Positions 1-6,737 of a DNA stretch of 13,710 bases are shown piece after piece. The stretch is taken from assembly GCA_900553635.1 (NCBI GenBank), contig USDU01000052.1, forward strand, positions 1-13,710. The letters are read 5' to 3'. How positions within the stretch are numbered: position 1 is the first letter of the stretch; the number at the start of each line of letters is the position of its first letter. The notes beneath the pieces were generated by a model that did not search any database, was not told the DNA's origin, and worked only from the letters and a program-made list of their open reading frames with translations. Both the position numbers and the translations under genes were made by a program. The stretch is from an uncultured Lachnospiraceae bacterium. Lineage in GTDB: Bacteria; Bacillota_A; Clostridia; Lachnospirales; Lachnospiraceae.

Positions 1-928
1 ATACCATGTAACCATGCTCGTCTAACTGGCTGTAGGACATCTTCTGCAGGATAACATTCTTGAATGCCAGCTGCTTGTTACCGTTGCCCGGATCCAAATG
101 CTTGGAGCCGTATTCGGAATACAGATAGGTGCCGCTCTCCGCATCGTAATCGAGCTGAGAGCCATTGTGCTTGAAGGGCAGGTCTACCAGTGTGCAATCC
201 GTTCCGTCAAGCTCTATCGGTTTACTCTCGGAAGCAAACTGGAAATGTGCTTCTTTGGGAGCATATTCATTATAGCTACGGTCGATACTGGAGTTATTTT
301 TGAAGTTCTTTGCCATATCACCGGTCAGAATATATTCGGTAAACTCACGGGGTTTTCCGTTCTTTACGCGGGAGAAGGTTCCGCTGAAATGATCCACATA
401 GGGATTATTCAGGAATGTATTGATATAGAACGGGCCGCCGTCATGACATACGATGGCATTCCACTCCGGCGCGATCATCAGGTTGGTCGGACGTACGCTT
501 CGTACGCTTCCCAGCTGCTTGATGCTGTCATAGTCTTTTACCAGAACCATGAAACGGGTGATATGGTCATTCAGAGTACTGTTCATCATCTCGTAGATAA
601 TGTCTGCCTGAGACAGTCCATAATGTGGAAGTGCGGTCTTCTCATTGTCAACCATAACAGCAATGGGACGCTGATCCTTCAGATCTTCGCTGATCCACTC
701 ATTGGTCAGTTCACTGCGGTACATACCTTCCGGAGCAACCTCTTCCTCTTCCGCTTCCTCTTCGGTGTCTTCTGTGTCCTCTGCTTCATCCGCTGTCACT
801 TCATCCTCAGTGGAAAAAGTGTTATCTGATGTAGCTTCCTGATCGCCTTTGCCACAGCCGGTAAGGCTAAGGAGGCCTGCAAGAGATAAGGTCAGCAGAA
901 TCAGTGTTAAACGTTTTTTCATCTGCAT
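1..928 (-). CDS. YerB-like DUF3048 lipoprotein (3' end outside window)
   Basis: About 309 N-terminal residues are visible and the reading frame runs off the left edge. Residues 3-24 form a lipoprotein signal peptide: basic KKR, then a leucine-rich core, then lipobox LTGC with the acylated cysteine at 25. A very acidic Asp/Glu/Thr-rich linker follows (about 36-66). The DUF3048 (YerB) domain begins near residue 80, with RPIAVMVDN at 87-95, GSVRSVRP at 140-147 and HDGG at 162-165, all typical of this family. The predicted product is anchored to the outer face of the membrane; the family has no firmly established biochemical function. The first ATG (928) was chosen because AGGAAGG lies 5 nt upstream; a second in-frame ATG at 922 is possible. 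It is transcribed divergently from lexA. Confidence 0.88.
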   Translation of the reverse strand, partial: MQMKKRLTLILLTLSLAGLLSLTGCGKGDQEATSDNTFSTEDEVTADEAEDTEDTEEEAEEEEVAPEGMYRSELTNEWISEDLKDQRPIAVMVDNEKTALPHYGLSQADIIYEMMNSTLNDHITRFMVLVKDYDSIKQLGSVRSVRPTNLMIAPEWNAIVCHDGGPFYINTFLNNPYVDHFSGTFSRVKNGKPREFTEYILTGDMAKNFKNNSSIDRSYNEYAPKEAHFQFASESKPIELDGTDCTLVDLPFKHNGSQLDYDAESGTYLYSEYGSKHLDPGNGNKQLAFKNVILQKMSYSQLDEHGYMV

Positions 929-966
929 AGTTTCCTTCCTGTGTAGAATTTAATAATCCAGTAACA

Positions 967-975
967 ATTATAACA
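967..975 (-). promoter_or_regulatory. Extended -10 promoter of the yerB-like gene
   Basis: The minus strand reads TGT-TATAAT: a perfect -10 hexamer (967-972) preceded by an extended -10 TGn. No good -35 hexamer is visible at 16-18 nt, as is common for extended -10 promoters. It would start transcription near 960, giving a leader of about 30 nt before the start codon at 928. Confidence 0.6.
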
Positions 976-1046
976 TGTTCTGTAATCAGATACCAGTAAA
1001 AAAGAAAAAGTCTCTTAAAATTTACATAACATTCCAGCGCTTTCGC

Positions 1047-1087
1047 CCTCTTTAGTATACATAAGTTTATTATGTATACTAAAGAGG
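1047..1087. repeat. Perfect 18-bp inverted repeat in the yerB-lexA divergent region
   Basis: The arms at 1047-1064 and 1070-1087 are exact reverse complements, separated by the 5-nt spacer GTTTA. Each arm contains GTATAC, so a TATACT hexamer points outward on each strand. Neither side ends in a T-run, and the repeat lies upstream of both assigned promoters, so it does not look like a terminator for either gene. Possible roles are an operator, a small palindromic repeat element, or a hairpin in a longer unrecognised transcript. Confidence 0.9.
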
Positions 1088-1105
1088 AAATAGAACAAAT
1101 TTTCT

Positions 1106-1117
1106 AAACATTTGTTT
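1106..1117. promoter_or_regulatory. Candidate LexA (SOS) box upstream of lexA
   Basis: AAACATTTGTTT has the two-fold form AAAC-N4-GTTT, close to the Gram-positive SOS box GAAC-N4-GTTC. Its last two bases overlap the assigned -35 of lexA, so bound LexA would block RNA polymerase; this is the usual arrangement for lexA autoregulation. An imperfect second half-site (GAACAAATTTTC) lies next to it at 1093-1104. It is called from position and symmetry only. Confidence 0.5.
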
Positions 1118-1144
1118 GCATCATCATACATCCTGTGGTATACT
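1116..1144 (+). promoter_or_regulatory. lexA promoter (extended -10)
   Basis: TGG-TATACT at 1136-1144 is an extended -10 with a good hexamer (1139-1144). The sequence 17 nt upstream is TTGCAT (1116-1121), a weak -35 that keeps only the TTG. Transcription would start near 1151, about 37 nt before the lexA start codon. Confidence 0.6.
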
Positions 1145-1187
1145 GATAGTAAATACAGACCTTATTACGTTCGGGAGGAATCTAACT

Positions 1188-1808
1188 ATGGCTTACGGTA
1201 AAATTTCGAAAAAGCAGTCCGAAATTCTTGAATATATTAAATCACAGATCATTAACAAGGGATATCCGCCCTCGGTCCGTGACATCTGCGAGGCGGTACA
1301 GTTAAAATCCACCTCGTCCGTTCATTCCCATCTGGAGACGTTGGAGAAAAACGGTTATATCCGCCGGGATCCCACTAAGCCCCGCGCGATTGAGATCATG
1401 GATGATAACTTCAATATGGCCCGCCGCGGTGAAGTTGTTAACGTCCCGGTTGTAGGCCGTGTGGCAGCCGGAGAGCCCATTCTGGCCGTGGAGAACGTGG
1501 AGTCTTATTTCCCGGTACCGATGGAGTTTATGCCAAATGAGCAATGTTTTATGCTACAGGTTAAAGGCGAGTCCATGATCAATGCGGGCATCTTTGACGG
1601 CGACACCATTCTTGTGGAGCAGTGTCAGACCGCTGCCAATGGCGACATGGTGGTTGCGCTGATCAACGACTCCGCGACGGTCAAGACCTTCTATCGCGAG
1701 GCCGATCACATCCGTCTGCAGCCGGAAAATGATACCATGGATCCGATTATCGTGCCGGATTGTCAGATTCTTGGTAAGGTGTTCGGTGTGTTCCGCTTCT
1801 TCCGGTAA
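1188..1808 (+). CDS. lexA: LexA repressor
   Basis: LexA is the SOS repressor: it binds SOS boxes and self-cleaves when RecA filaments form on damaged DNA. The 206-residue length is normal. Residues 1-70 form the winged helix-turn-helix ([13 protein letters not shown] at 25-37, then the recognition region [12 protein letters not shown]). The scissile Ala-Gly bond is A94-G95 in VAAGEP. The catalytic dyad is S129 (KGESM) and K166 (TVKTF), both present, so it should be able to autocleave. An upstream in-frame ATG at 1116 was rejected: it lies inside the promoter, whereas the ATG at 1188 has GGGAGGAA 7 nt upstream and starts the family-typical [10 protein letters not shown]. It is the only clear plus-strand gene here. 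Confidence 0.97.
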   Translation: MAYGKISKKQSEILEYIKSQIINKGYPPSVRDICEAVQLKSTSSVHSHLETLEKNGYIRRDPTKPRAIEIMDDNFNMARRGEVVNVPVVGRVAAGEPILAVENVESYFPVPMEFMPNEQCFMLQVKGESMINAGIFDGDTILVEQCQTAANGDMVVALINDSATVKTFYREADHIRLQPENDTMDPIIVPDCQILGKVFGVFRFFR

Positions 1809-1843
1809 TTACTGAAAAGTGTAATAAAAAAAGCTATCCTATA

Positions 1844-1884
1844 AAAGGCTCTGTATTACATATGATTTGTAATACAGAGCCTTT
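1844..1884. terminator. Hairpin between convergent lexA and NUDIX genes
   Basis: A perfect 17-bp stem (arms 1844-1860 and 1868-1884) with a 7-nt loop lies 35 nt past the lexA stop. The arm ends AAAGG/CCTTT give a short T-run in both directions, but neither run is long; on the minus strand a TTTTTTT run follows only after about ten more bases. It probably acts as a bidirectional terminator for lexA and for the block arriving on the minus strand. Confidence 0.7.
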
Positions 1885-2002
1885 ACAATGTTACATCTTT
1901 CTACATTATAATCCAAAATTTAATATAACACATAAGTTTCCAATGTGTTGCTCTCTATGGCAGTCACCTTCCTGGCAGAGTCATATTCATCTGCTGTCAT
2001 GT

Positions 2003-2620
2003 TTATTCCGCATGTAAAAATCCAAAAGGCTTCTCCGGATCCTCATACAGAAAATGCATCATCATGTAAGCGCACATCAGTGATACATTCTCTTCCTTCA
2101 GAATTCTTCGAATTTCCGTGCGATCTGCCAAAACGACTTCTATCTCTTCTCCGTCTTCCAGACCATTCCTGGAAATTACACCGTCTGCGGCACCGTATAC
2201 AGCAGCGCAGGACTCATCGGTCATTCCAATGGTCGTAAAATAAGGGCGGCTGTACATCTCATCTACTTCAATAGGATGAAACGTAAGTCCGGTCTCTTCT
2301 TTCAGTTCCCGCACACCTGCCTGATGATAATTTTCCCCTTCATCCACCAGTCCCGCCGGAAATTCATAGATGTAACCGCCGATGCTGAACCGATACTGGC
2401 GAATCAGGACCACCTGCTCCCGCTTTTCGCCATAGAGGGCATAGATAATGACTCCATCCGGTTTATTGACATGAGTATTCAACTTCAAATCAGACACGTC
2501 CTTTGCCCGGGATGCCACGTGGTAAAGTCCCTTATGACCGGTTTTTGTAACGACATCCAGATCGTACATATTCAGGAATCGGTTATCGGTGGTCTTGGTG
2601 ACCTTTTCGATCTTACTCAT
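2003..2620 (-). CDS. NUDIX hydrolase, ADP-ribose pyrophosphatase type
   Basis: The complete Nudix box GX5EX7REUXEEXGU spans residues 90-112: G90, E96 and REL-EE at 104-109. It is preceded by YEFPAG (85-90), usual in ADP-ribose pyrophosphatases (NudF/YqkG group). The 205-residue length fits. The likely reaction is hydrolysis of ADP-ribose or a similar nucleoside diphosphate sugar to AMP and sugar phosphate in the cytosol; the exact substrate cannot be read from the motif. The start at 2620 lies 5 nt after the rsfS stop, and its GGAGG overlaps the 3' end of rsfS, so the two are probably co-transcribed and coupled. It is the last gene of the minus-strand block before the hairpin at 1844-1884. 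Confidence 0.88.
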   Translation of the reverse strand: MSKIEKVTKTTDNRFLNMYDLDVVTKTGHKGLYHVASRAKDVSDLKLNTHVNKPDGVIIYALYGEKREQVVLIRQYRFSIGGYIYEFPAGLVDEGENYHQAGVRELKEETGLTFHPIEVDEMYSRPYFTTIGMTDESCAAVYGAADGVISRNGLEDGEEIEVVLADRTEIRRILKEENVSLMCAYMMMHFLYEDPEKPFGFLHAE

Positions 2621-2625
2621 GGTTT

Positions 2626-2988
2626 TTATGCCTCCAGATCCTCGGCAGCAATGACGGATCCGTCTCTCCAGATCCGCTCCAGATCGTAGAACAGACGATT
2701 TTCTTCATCAAATACATGGATGATGATATCGCCATAGTCCAGGAGAATCCAGTTGGCGCTGTTGTAGCCCTCCACCTGCTTCGGAACGAAGCCTGCCTTA
2801 TGCAGCTCCTCCTGTACGTTGTCCACCATGGCCTGTACCTGGTTCTTATTGGAACCGCTGGCAATCAGAAAATAATCGGCCAGAACGGAAATTTCAGAAA
2901 TATCAATGATACGGATATCGCGCGCTTTCTTGTCTTCCATGGCCTGATAAGCCAGACGCGCCATTTCTTTAGACTGCTTCTGTGTCAT
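2626..2988 (-). CDS. rsfS: Ribosomal silencing factor RsfS (Iojap/DUF143)
   Basis: RsfS binds ribosomal protein L14 and prevents joining of the 30S and 50S subunits, lowering translation when nutrients are scarce. The 120-residue product carries the family signatures ADYFLIASG (37-45), WILLDYGDIIIHVF (80-93) and FYDLERIW (100-107). The start at 2988 (MTQKQ) was chosen over an upstream ATG at 3024 because GAGGAGG lies 7 nt before it. The start overlaps the 3' end of yqeK by 20 nt, indicating translational coupling. In related clostridia a LytR-type gene often sits between yqeK and rsfS; it is absent here (recalled from general knowledge, not checked). Confidence 0.95.
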   Translation of the reverse strand: MTQKQSKEMARLAYQAMEDKKARDIRIIDISEISVLADYFLIASGSNKNQVQAMVDNVQEELHKAGFVPKQVEGYNSANWILLDYGDIIIHVFDEENRLFYDLERIWRDGSVIAAEDLEA

Positions 2989-3577
2989 GGTTTGCCTCCT
3001 CACGCTTTGCCTTATAATATTCATAAGCTTTGACTGTCATCTCGTCCACCTCGCCCGGGCCGTCGTCCAGATAAGCCAGTGTATCAGACAGAATCTTATA
3101 CAGAGCCTCATCCAGATCCATAAACGCAAGCTTCCGTACCTCCGTCAGATTCGGTGCCTTGTTACGGCGGGGCTCGATATAGTCCGCCACGTAGACGATT
3201 TTGTCGAGCAATGACATATTCGGTTTACCGGTGGTATGGTTTAAAATGGCGCTGACAATCTCCTTGTCGTTGATGCCGTACTCATGCATGGCCAGAAAGG
3301 CCCCAAGCTTCGCATGCAGCAGAAAGGGATTGCGGCGCTCCACCTCTGTGATCTGAATGTTGTGTTTCTCACACAGCTTTAATTTCTTTCCATTGGGAAT
3401 ACATTTCGCACAGTCGTGCAGAAGTCCCGCCATCTGTGCCTTCTGGATATCATATTCGTAGCGCATGGCCAGGGCCGCGGAAGTATACATGACGCCCAGT
3501 GTATGCTGATATCTGCCCTCATCCATTTCCCGCTTCAGCTTTTTCTGATAGGATTTCATATCATAATTCTTCATCAT
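2969..3577 (-). CDS. yqeK: YqeK HD-domain Ap4A hydrolase
   Basis: This is an HD-superfamily protein of the YqeK type, which cleaves diadenosine tetraphosphate (Ap4A) symmetrically to two ADP. Visible metal ligands are H25 (RYQHT), the H54-D55 pair in GLLHDCAK, H88 (LLHAK), H114 (LNHTTG) and D132 in VADYIEPRR. The 202-residue length is normal. The start at 3577 (MMKNYD) has AAGGAG 9 nt upstream; an ATG 34 codons earlier lies inside nadD and is rejected. The gene begins 13 nt after the nadD stop and overlaps rsfS at its 3' end. The nadD-yqeK-rsfS order is common in Firmicutes. Confidence 0.93.
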   Translation of the reverse strand: MMKNYDMKSYQKKLKREMDEGRYQHTLGVMYTSAALAMRYEYDIQKAQMAGLLHDCAKCIPNGKKLKLCEKHNIQITEVERRNPFLLHAKLGAFLAMHEYGINDKEIVSAILNHTTGKPNMSLLDKIVYVADYIEPRRNKAPNLTEVRKLAFMDLDEALYKILSDTLAYLDDGPGEVDEMTVKAYEYYKAKREEANHDTEAV

Positions 3578-3590
3578 AATCAGTAACTCC

Positions 3591-4211
3591 TTAAGCCGGA
3601 CAGTATAATCCCTTTTTATAAATATATTCCTCCACTGCCTCAGGCACATAATACCGGATAGAACGACCGGTGCGGACACGCTCCCGAATCATATTGGAGG
3701 AAATGTCGATGTTGGGCGTCTCCATGGGATAAATATGAGCGCCGAACACCCGGGAAAGCTCCCGAATGCGAGCAGTTAACTCTTCGCTTTCCATATGATC
3801 CCGGGTAGCCGCCAGGATACTGCAGGCTTCACAGATCCGCCTGGGTTCCATCCAGGTATGGAAATGAACCAGGGAATCCGCTCCCAGAATAAAATAGTAA
3901 TCGGTATCCGGGTGCTCTTTTTTCAGAAACTCCAGGGTTTCGTAGGTATAATGATAATCCTGCGGTGTTTTCTCGAAATCCGATACCTTAAGATGCGGAT
4001 TATCCGCCACAGCAAGCTCCGCCATCCGGGTGCGCTGTTCCATGGTAGCGTTCACCTGACCGGCCTTGTGGGGCGGGTTGCCATTTGGCATAATCAGCAC
4101 ATAATCCAGGGAAAAGGATTCATAGGCAGCTTCCGCCAGAATCAGATGTCCGGTATGAATCGGATCAAAGGTTCCGCCCAAGATGCCGACCTTTTTTCGT
4201 GTAAGCTCCAT
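3591..4211 (-). CDS. nadD: Nicotinate-nucleotide adenylyltransferase NadD
   Basis: NadD transfers AMP from ATP to nicotinate mononucleotide, giving deamido-NAD, a step shared by de novo and salvage NAD synthesis in the cytosol. The 206-residue protein has the nucleotidyltransferase signature GGTFDPIHTGH (12-22), the substrate loop PNGNPPHK (42-49), GAD at 110-112, and the C-terminal ISSNMIRERVRTG motif (170-182), which carries the ISSxxIR ATP-binding residues. The start ATG follows AAGGCGG at about 9 nt. The gap to the upstream yhbY stop is 43 nt. Confidence 0.96.
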   Translation of the reverse strand: MELTRKKVGILGGTFDPIHTGHLILAEAAYESFSLDYVLIMPNGNPPHKAGQVNATMEQRTRMAELAVADNPHLKVSDFEKTPQDYHYTYETLEFLKKEHPDTDYYFILGADSLVHFHTWMEPRRICEACSILAATRDHMESEELTARIRELSRVFGAHIYPMETPNIDISSNMIRERVRTGRSIRYYVPEAVEEYIYKKGLYCPA

Positions 4212-4254
4212 GAAAATAACCGCCTTTCCCTGAGAGTCTGTGTTTTATAAAATC

Positions 4255-4557
4255 TTATAACGGAAGTACAATCTTCTTTTTCTTGTACTTTTCGTCTGTA
4301 TTCTCACGATACAGCACGATCTTCTTGCCGATCACCTGCACGACCTGAGAGCGGGTGCGGTCGGCAATTACCTCTGCGATGGCGCGGGGATCATCCGCGC
4401 AGTTCTGCAGAACGCTGAGCTTAATCAGCTCTCTGGCAGTCAGCGCTTCGTCCACAGCCTTGGTAAATTCCGGTGTAACGGAAGATTTGCCCACCTGGAA
4501 AATCGGCTCCATGGTCATTGCGAGGCCTTTTAAATAAGCACGCTGTTTACTTGTCAT
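4255..4557 (-). CDS. yhbY: YhbY-type CRM RNA-binding protein
   Basis: A 100-residue single-domain CRM (CRS1-YhbY) protein, a family that binds pre-50S ribosomal RNA and assists large-subunit assembly. Visible features are the start MTSKQRAYLKGLA, the GxxG-type loop VGKSS (22-26), the central helix ARELIKLSVLQNC, VIGKKIVLYR (75-84), and a lysine-rich tail (KYKKKK) suited to RNA contact. The ribosome binding site AAAGGAGA is 4-5 nt upstream of the start at 4557. Its place between obgE and nadD matches the common clostridial order. Confidence 0.95.
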   Translation of the reverse strand: MTSKQRAYLKGLAMTMEPIFQVGKSSVTPEFTKAVDEALTARELIKLSVLQNCADDPRAIAEVIADRTRSQVVQVIGKKIVLYRENTDEKYKKKKIVLPL

Positions 4558-4559
4558 GA

Positions 4560-4756
4560 TTTCTCCTTTAAATTATATTTACTTCGCAGTGCAGCTCGAT
4601 TTGCCCCAGGACACTCTCTCGCCCTCTGGGCTCACCTTGCCGCTACGCTCCATCTCGCTCGCGGGCTTCGCCCTATGAAAGAAAGCAAAAACAGCCCCTT
4701 ATGTGCCCTTCGGGTACAACGTGTCTGTCTTTACTTTCTTCCGCACTGCTCATTGC
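4560..4756 (-). repeat. GC-rich hairpin-dense spacer between obgE and yhbY
   Basis: These 197 nt hold no convincing gene but are packed with short hairpins: GCCC-TCT-GGGC (4621-4631), GGGC-TTC-GCCC (4663-4673), GTGCCC-TTC-GGGTAC (4703-4717, one wobble pair), and a weaker one at 4602-4613. Related direct sequences flank it: TTTACTTCGCAGTGCAGCTC (4578-4597) and TTTACTTTCTTCCGCACTGC (4730-4749). The middle contains tandem-looking CGCTACGCTC/ATCTCGCTCG words (4641-4661). This resembles dispersed intergenic repeat elements. It would be transcribed as part of the obgE-yhbY message. Confidence 0.5.
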
Positions 4757-6046
4757 CTAACGGAAATAGTCGAATGCAAGTCCATACATACGGACGGTAT
4801 CGCCTTCCTGAATACCGGCTTCCTCAAGCTCCTTTAAGATACCCGTATTCTTCAGGAAGTTCTGGAAGAAGGCAAAGCCCTTCTCGGAATCCAGGTTGGT
4901 GTAGCCCAGCATTTTCTCGATACGCGGTCCTTCCACGATGAAGACGCCCTCTTCCTCCTCGGATTTGGTAACGGTGTATGGCAGGTTCTCGTATACCAGC
5001 TCCTCGCCCGGGAAGTACTCCTGCTCGAAGACAATGGCCTCCTGGGGCGCCTGATCAAGGAGCTCCCTTACATAGTAGAGGAGTTCCTTCAGTCCCTTTC
5101 CGGCCACAGCGGAAATCGGGAATACCTTGATGCCCTGTGGCTCAAACTCGTCCTTCAGACGTTGGATGGGCTCCTCATTGTCGCCCAAGACGTCTATCTT
5201 ATTGGCTGCAATGACCTGCGGACGCGCCGCGATCTCTTCATTGTAAGCCTCAAGCTCCTTGTTGATGGCGTAGATATCCGCTACCGGATCACGGCCTTCC
5301 GTGGAAGCAGCGTCTACAATATGGATCAGTACGCGGGTACGCTCGATATGGCGCAGGAACTCATGTCCCAGACCCACGCCCTCGGAAGCACCCTCAATCA
5401 GTCCCGGAATATCCGCGATGACGAAGCCAGGAGCACCCTGCAAATCCACCACGCCCAGATTCGGGTTCAGAGTGGTGAAATGATAGTTGGCGATCTTCGG
5501 CTGTGCATTGGTCACACGGGATAAGAACGTGGATTTTCCCACATTCGGGAAACCGACCAGTCCCACGTCCGCGATGACCTTCAGCTCCAGAAGAACCTCC
5601 AGCTCCTGGGCCGGTACGCCCGGCTGGGCGTATTTCGGGACCTGCATGGTGGATGTGGCAAAATGCATATTTCCCGCGCCGCCACGGCCGCCCTGCAGGA
5701 TTACCTGTCTGCGGTTCTCGCCGGACATGTCCGCGATCACCTTTCCGCTCTCCGCTTCTCTGATGATAGTTCCTTCCGGAACCTTTAATATAATATCGCT
5801 GCCGTCTTTACCGTGGCAGCGTCGTTTTCCGCCTTCTTCGCCGTCCTGAGCCTTGAACTTTCTCTTATGACGGTACTCATAGAGGGTATTCAGTCCTTCG
5901 TCTACTTCAAAAATCACATTGCCGCCGCGTCCGCCGTCTCCGCCGTCCGGACCGCCGTTGGGTACGTACAGCTCCCGGCGGAAGCTGACATGTCCGTCTC
6001 CGCCCTTACCGGAGCGGATTAAAATCTTTGCTCTGTCTGCAAACAT
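4757..6046 (-). CDS. obgE: Obg/CgtA GTPase with C-terminal OCT domain
   Basis: Obg is an essential slow GTPase that associates with the 50S subunit and links ribosome maturation to growth and the stringent response. The 429-residue protein has the three expected parts: a glycine-rich Obg fold (1-158, with GKGGDG, GGPDGGDGGRGG and GGRGGAGN), a G domain (P-loop GFPNVGKST 165-173, switch TTLNPNLG, DIPG 212-215, NKID 282-285, SAVAGKG 312-318), and the Firmicutes-type OCT domain (about 345-427). All GTP-binding motifs are intact. The start at 6046 is preceded by CGGAGA at about 9 nt. It lies downstream of the rplU-prp-rpmA terminator, so it is expressed either by read-through or from a promoter I could not identify. 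Confidence 0.98.
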   Translation of the reverse strand: MFADRAKILIRSGKGGDGHVSFRRELYVPNGGPDGGDGGRGGNVIFEVDEGLNTLYEYRHKRKFKAQDGEEGGKRRCHGKDGSDIILKVPEGTIIREAESGKVIADMSGENRRQVILQGGRGGAGNMHFATSTMQVPKYAQPGVPAQELEVLLELKVIADVGLVGFPNVGKSTFLSRVTNAQPKIANYHFTTLNPNLGVVDLQGAPGFVIADIPGLIEGASEGVGLGHEFLRHIERTRVLIHIVDAASTEGRDPVADIYAINKELEAYNEEIAARPQVIAANKIDVLGDNEEPIQRLKDEFEPQGIKVFPISAVAGKGLKELLYYVRELLDQAPQEAIVFEQEYFPGEELVYENLPYTVTKSEEEEGVFIVEGPRIEKMLGYTNLDSEKGFAFFQNFLKNTGILKELEEAGIQEGDTVRMYGLAFDYFR

Positions 6047-6070
6047 ATAATAATTCTCCGAAAATTAAAA

Positions 6071-6110
6071 TGGTAAAAAAGGCTTCAAATCTTCCGACTT
6101 GAAGCCTTTT
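6071..6110 (-). terminator. Intrinsic terminator after rpmA
   Basis: On the minus strand, AAAAGGCTTCAA (from 6110) and TTGAAGCCTTTT (to 6077) form a perfect 12-bp stem with a 10-nt loop, ending in a run of six T. It starts 10 nt past the rpmA stop and precedes obgE by 30 nt. It should end most rplU-prp-rpmA transcripts, or set a stoichiometry step between abundant ribosomal proteins and obgE. In the plus direction the T-run is only four. Confidence 0.85.
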
Positions 6111-6119
6111 ACAACCAAC

Positions 6120-6407
6120 TTATTCTGCTGCTACCGGAACGATAGAAACCTGCTTCTTATCTCTGCCCTTTCTCTCGAATCTTACGACTCCGTCGGTCAG
6201 AGCAAACAGTGTATCATCGCCACCGCGTCCTACGTTCACACCCGGGTGAATCTTGGTTCCGCGCTGTCTGTAAAGAATGTTTCCGGCCTTTACGAACTGT
6301 CCGTCGGCTCTCTTAGCTCCCAGTCTCTTGGACTCGGAATCTCTGCCGTTCTTTGTAGAACCTACTCCCTTTTTATGAGCGAATAACTGAAGGTTCATCT
6401 GTAACAT
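6120..6407 (-). CDS. rpmA: 50S ribosomal protein L27 with cleavable N-terminal extension
   Basis: L27 reaches the peptidyl transferase centre with its N-terminus. The 95-residue product starts [21 protein letters not shown]: the first nine residues are the Firmicutes extension, removed after F9 by Prp, leaving AHKKG as the functional start. The L27 signature is seen at [15 protein letters not shown] (42-56). The start at 6407 was chosen over an ATG at 6452 because a full AGGAGG lies 9 nt upstream and MLQMNLQLF is the known extension pattern. The Shine-Dalgarno lies in the last codons of prp; the intergenic gap is 4 nt. Confidence 0.97.
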   Translation of the reverse strand: MLQMNLQLFAHKKGVGSTKNGRDSESKRLGAKRADGQFVKAGNILYRQRGTKIHPGVNVGRGGDDTLFALTDGVVRFERKGRDKKQVSIVPVAAE

Positions 6408-6411
6408 GGTA

Positions 6412-6732
6412 TTACACCTCCTTGAATACAATCCTGATATATGGTTTCCCATAGCTTTTTTGAATGTCTGTCAGCCCAAGTACCATGGAATCCATCAACA
6501 ATGCGGCTTTCTCTGACAAAGGCTCCGGGAAGGTGCAGGTCAGCGACCCATCACCCTGTTCACCGGAAAATTCATCTTCTGTAAAGGCCTCGATAGAATT
6601 CAGCGTATTCAGTGAAAGCACACTGACTGCTGCGCAAATAATATCGGAACCCTCCTCCGCGTATCCGGCATGTCCATTGATATCGAACCCCAGATACTGA
6701 TTGGATTTCTTATATATGGTAACGGTTATCAT
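6412..6732 (-). CDS. prp: Ribosomal-processing cysteine protease Prp (YsxB/DUF464)
   Basis: Prp cleaves the N-terminal extension of L27, a step shown to be essential in Staphylococcus aureus. The 106-residue protein has the catalytic dyad H21 (NGHAGYA) and C33 (SDIICAAVS), spaced as in characterised Prp. It lies between rplU and rpmA in the conserved order, next to its substrate. No clear Shine-Dalgarno precedes the ATG at 6732; the start is 5 nt after the rplU stop, so translation is probably coupled to rplU, which would keep the protease below the level of the ribosomal proteins. Confidence 0.96.
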   Translation of the reverse strand: MITVTIYKKSNQYLGFDINGHAGYAEEGSDIICAAVSVLSLNTLNSIEAFTEDEFSGEQGDGSLTCTFPEPLSEKAALLMDSMVLGLTDIQKSYGKPYIRIVFKEV

Positions 6733-6737
6733 GACAA

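Noticed and set aside
98..829. 243-codon plus-strand reading frame
   Set aside because: It lies opposite the clear DUF3048 lipoprotein gene, and its translation shows no domain or ribosome binding site.
972..980. AACATGTTC as a LexA box at the yerB-like promoter
   Set aside because: The half-sites are too close together (two bases short of GAAC-N4-GTTC spacing).
1116..1187. N-terminal extension of LexA from an upstream ATG
   Set aside because: The extension lies within the -35/-10 promoter region; the ATG at 1188 has a strong Shine-Dalgarno and gives the normal LexA start.
4572..4577. Perfect TATAAT on the minus strand before yhbY
   Set aside because: It lies so close to the start that transcription would begin within the ribosome binding site, and no -35 is visible.
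4670..4753. 26-codon minus-strand frame (MSSAEESKDR...) just after obgE
   Set aside because: It has no ribosome binding site and lies in a hairpin-rich repeat-like spacer.
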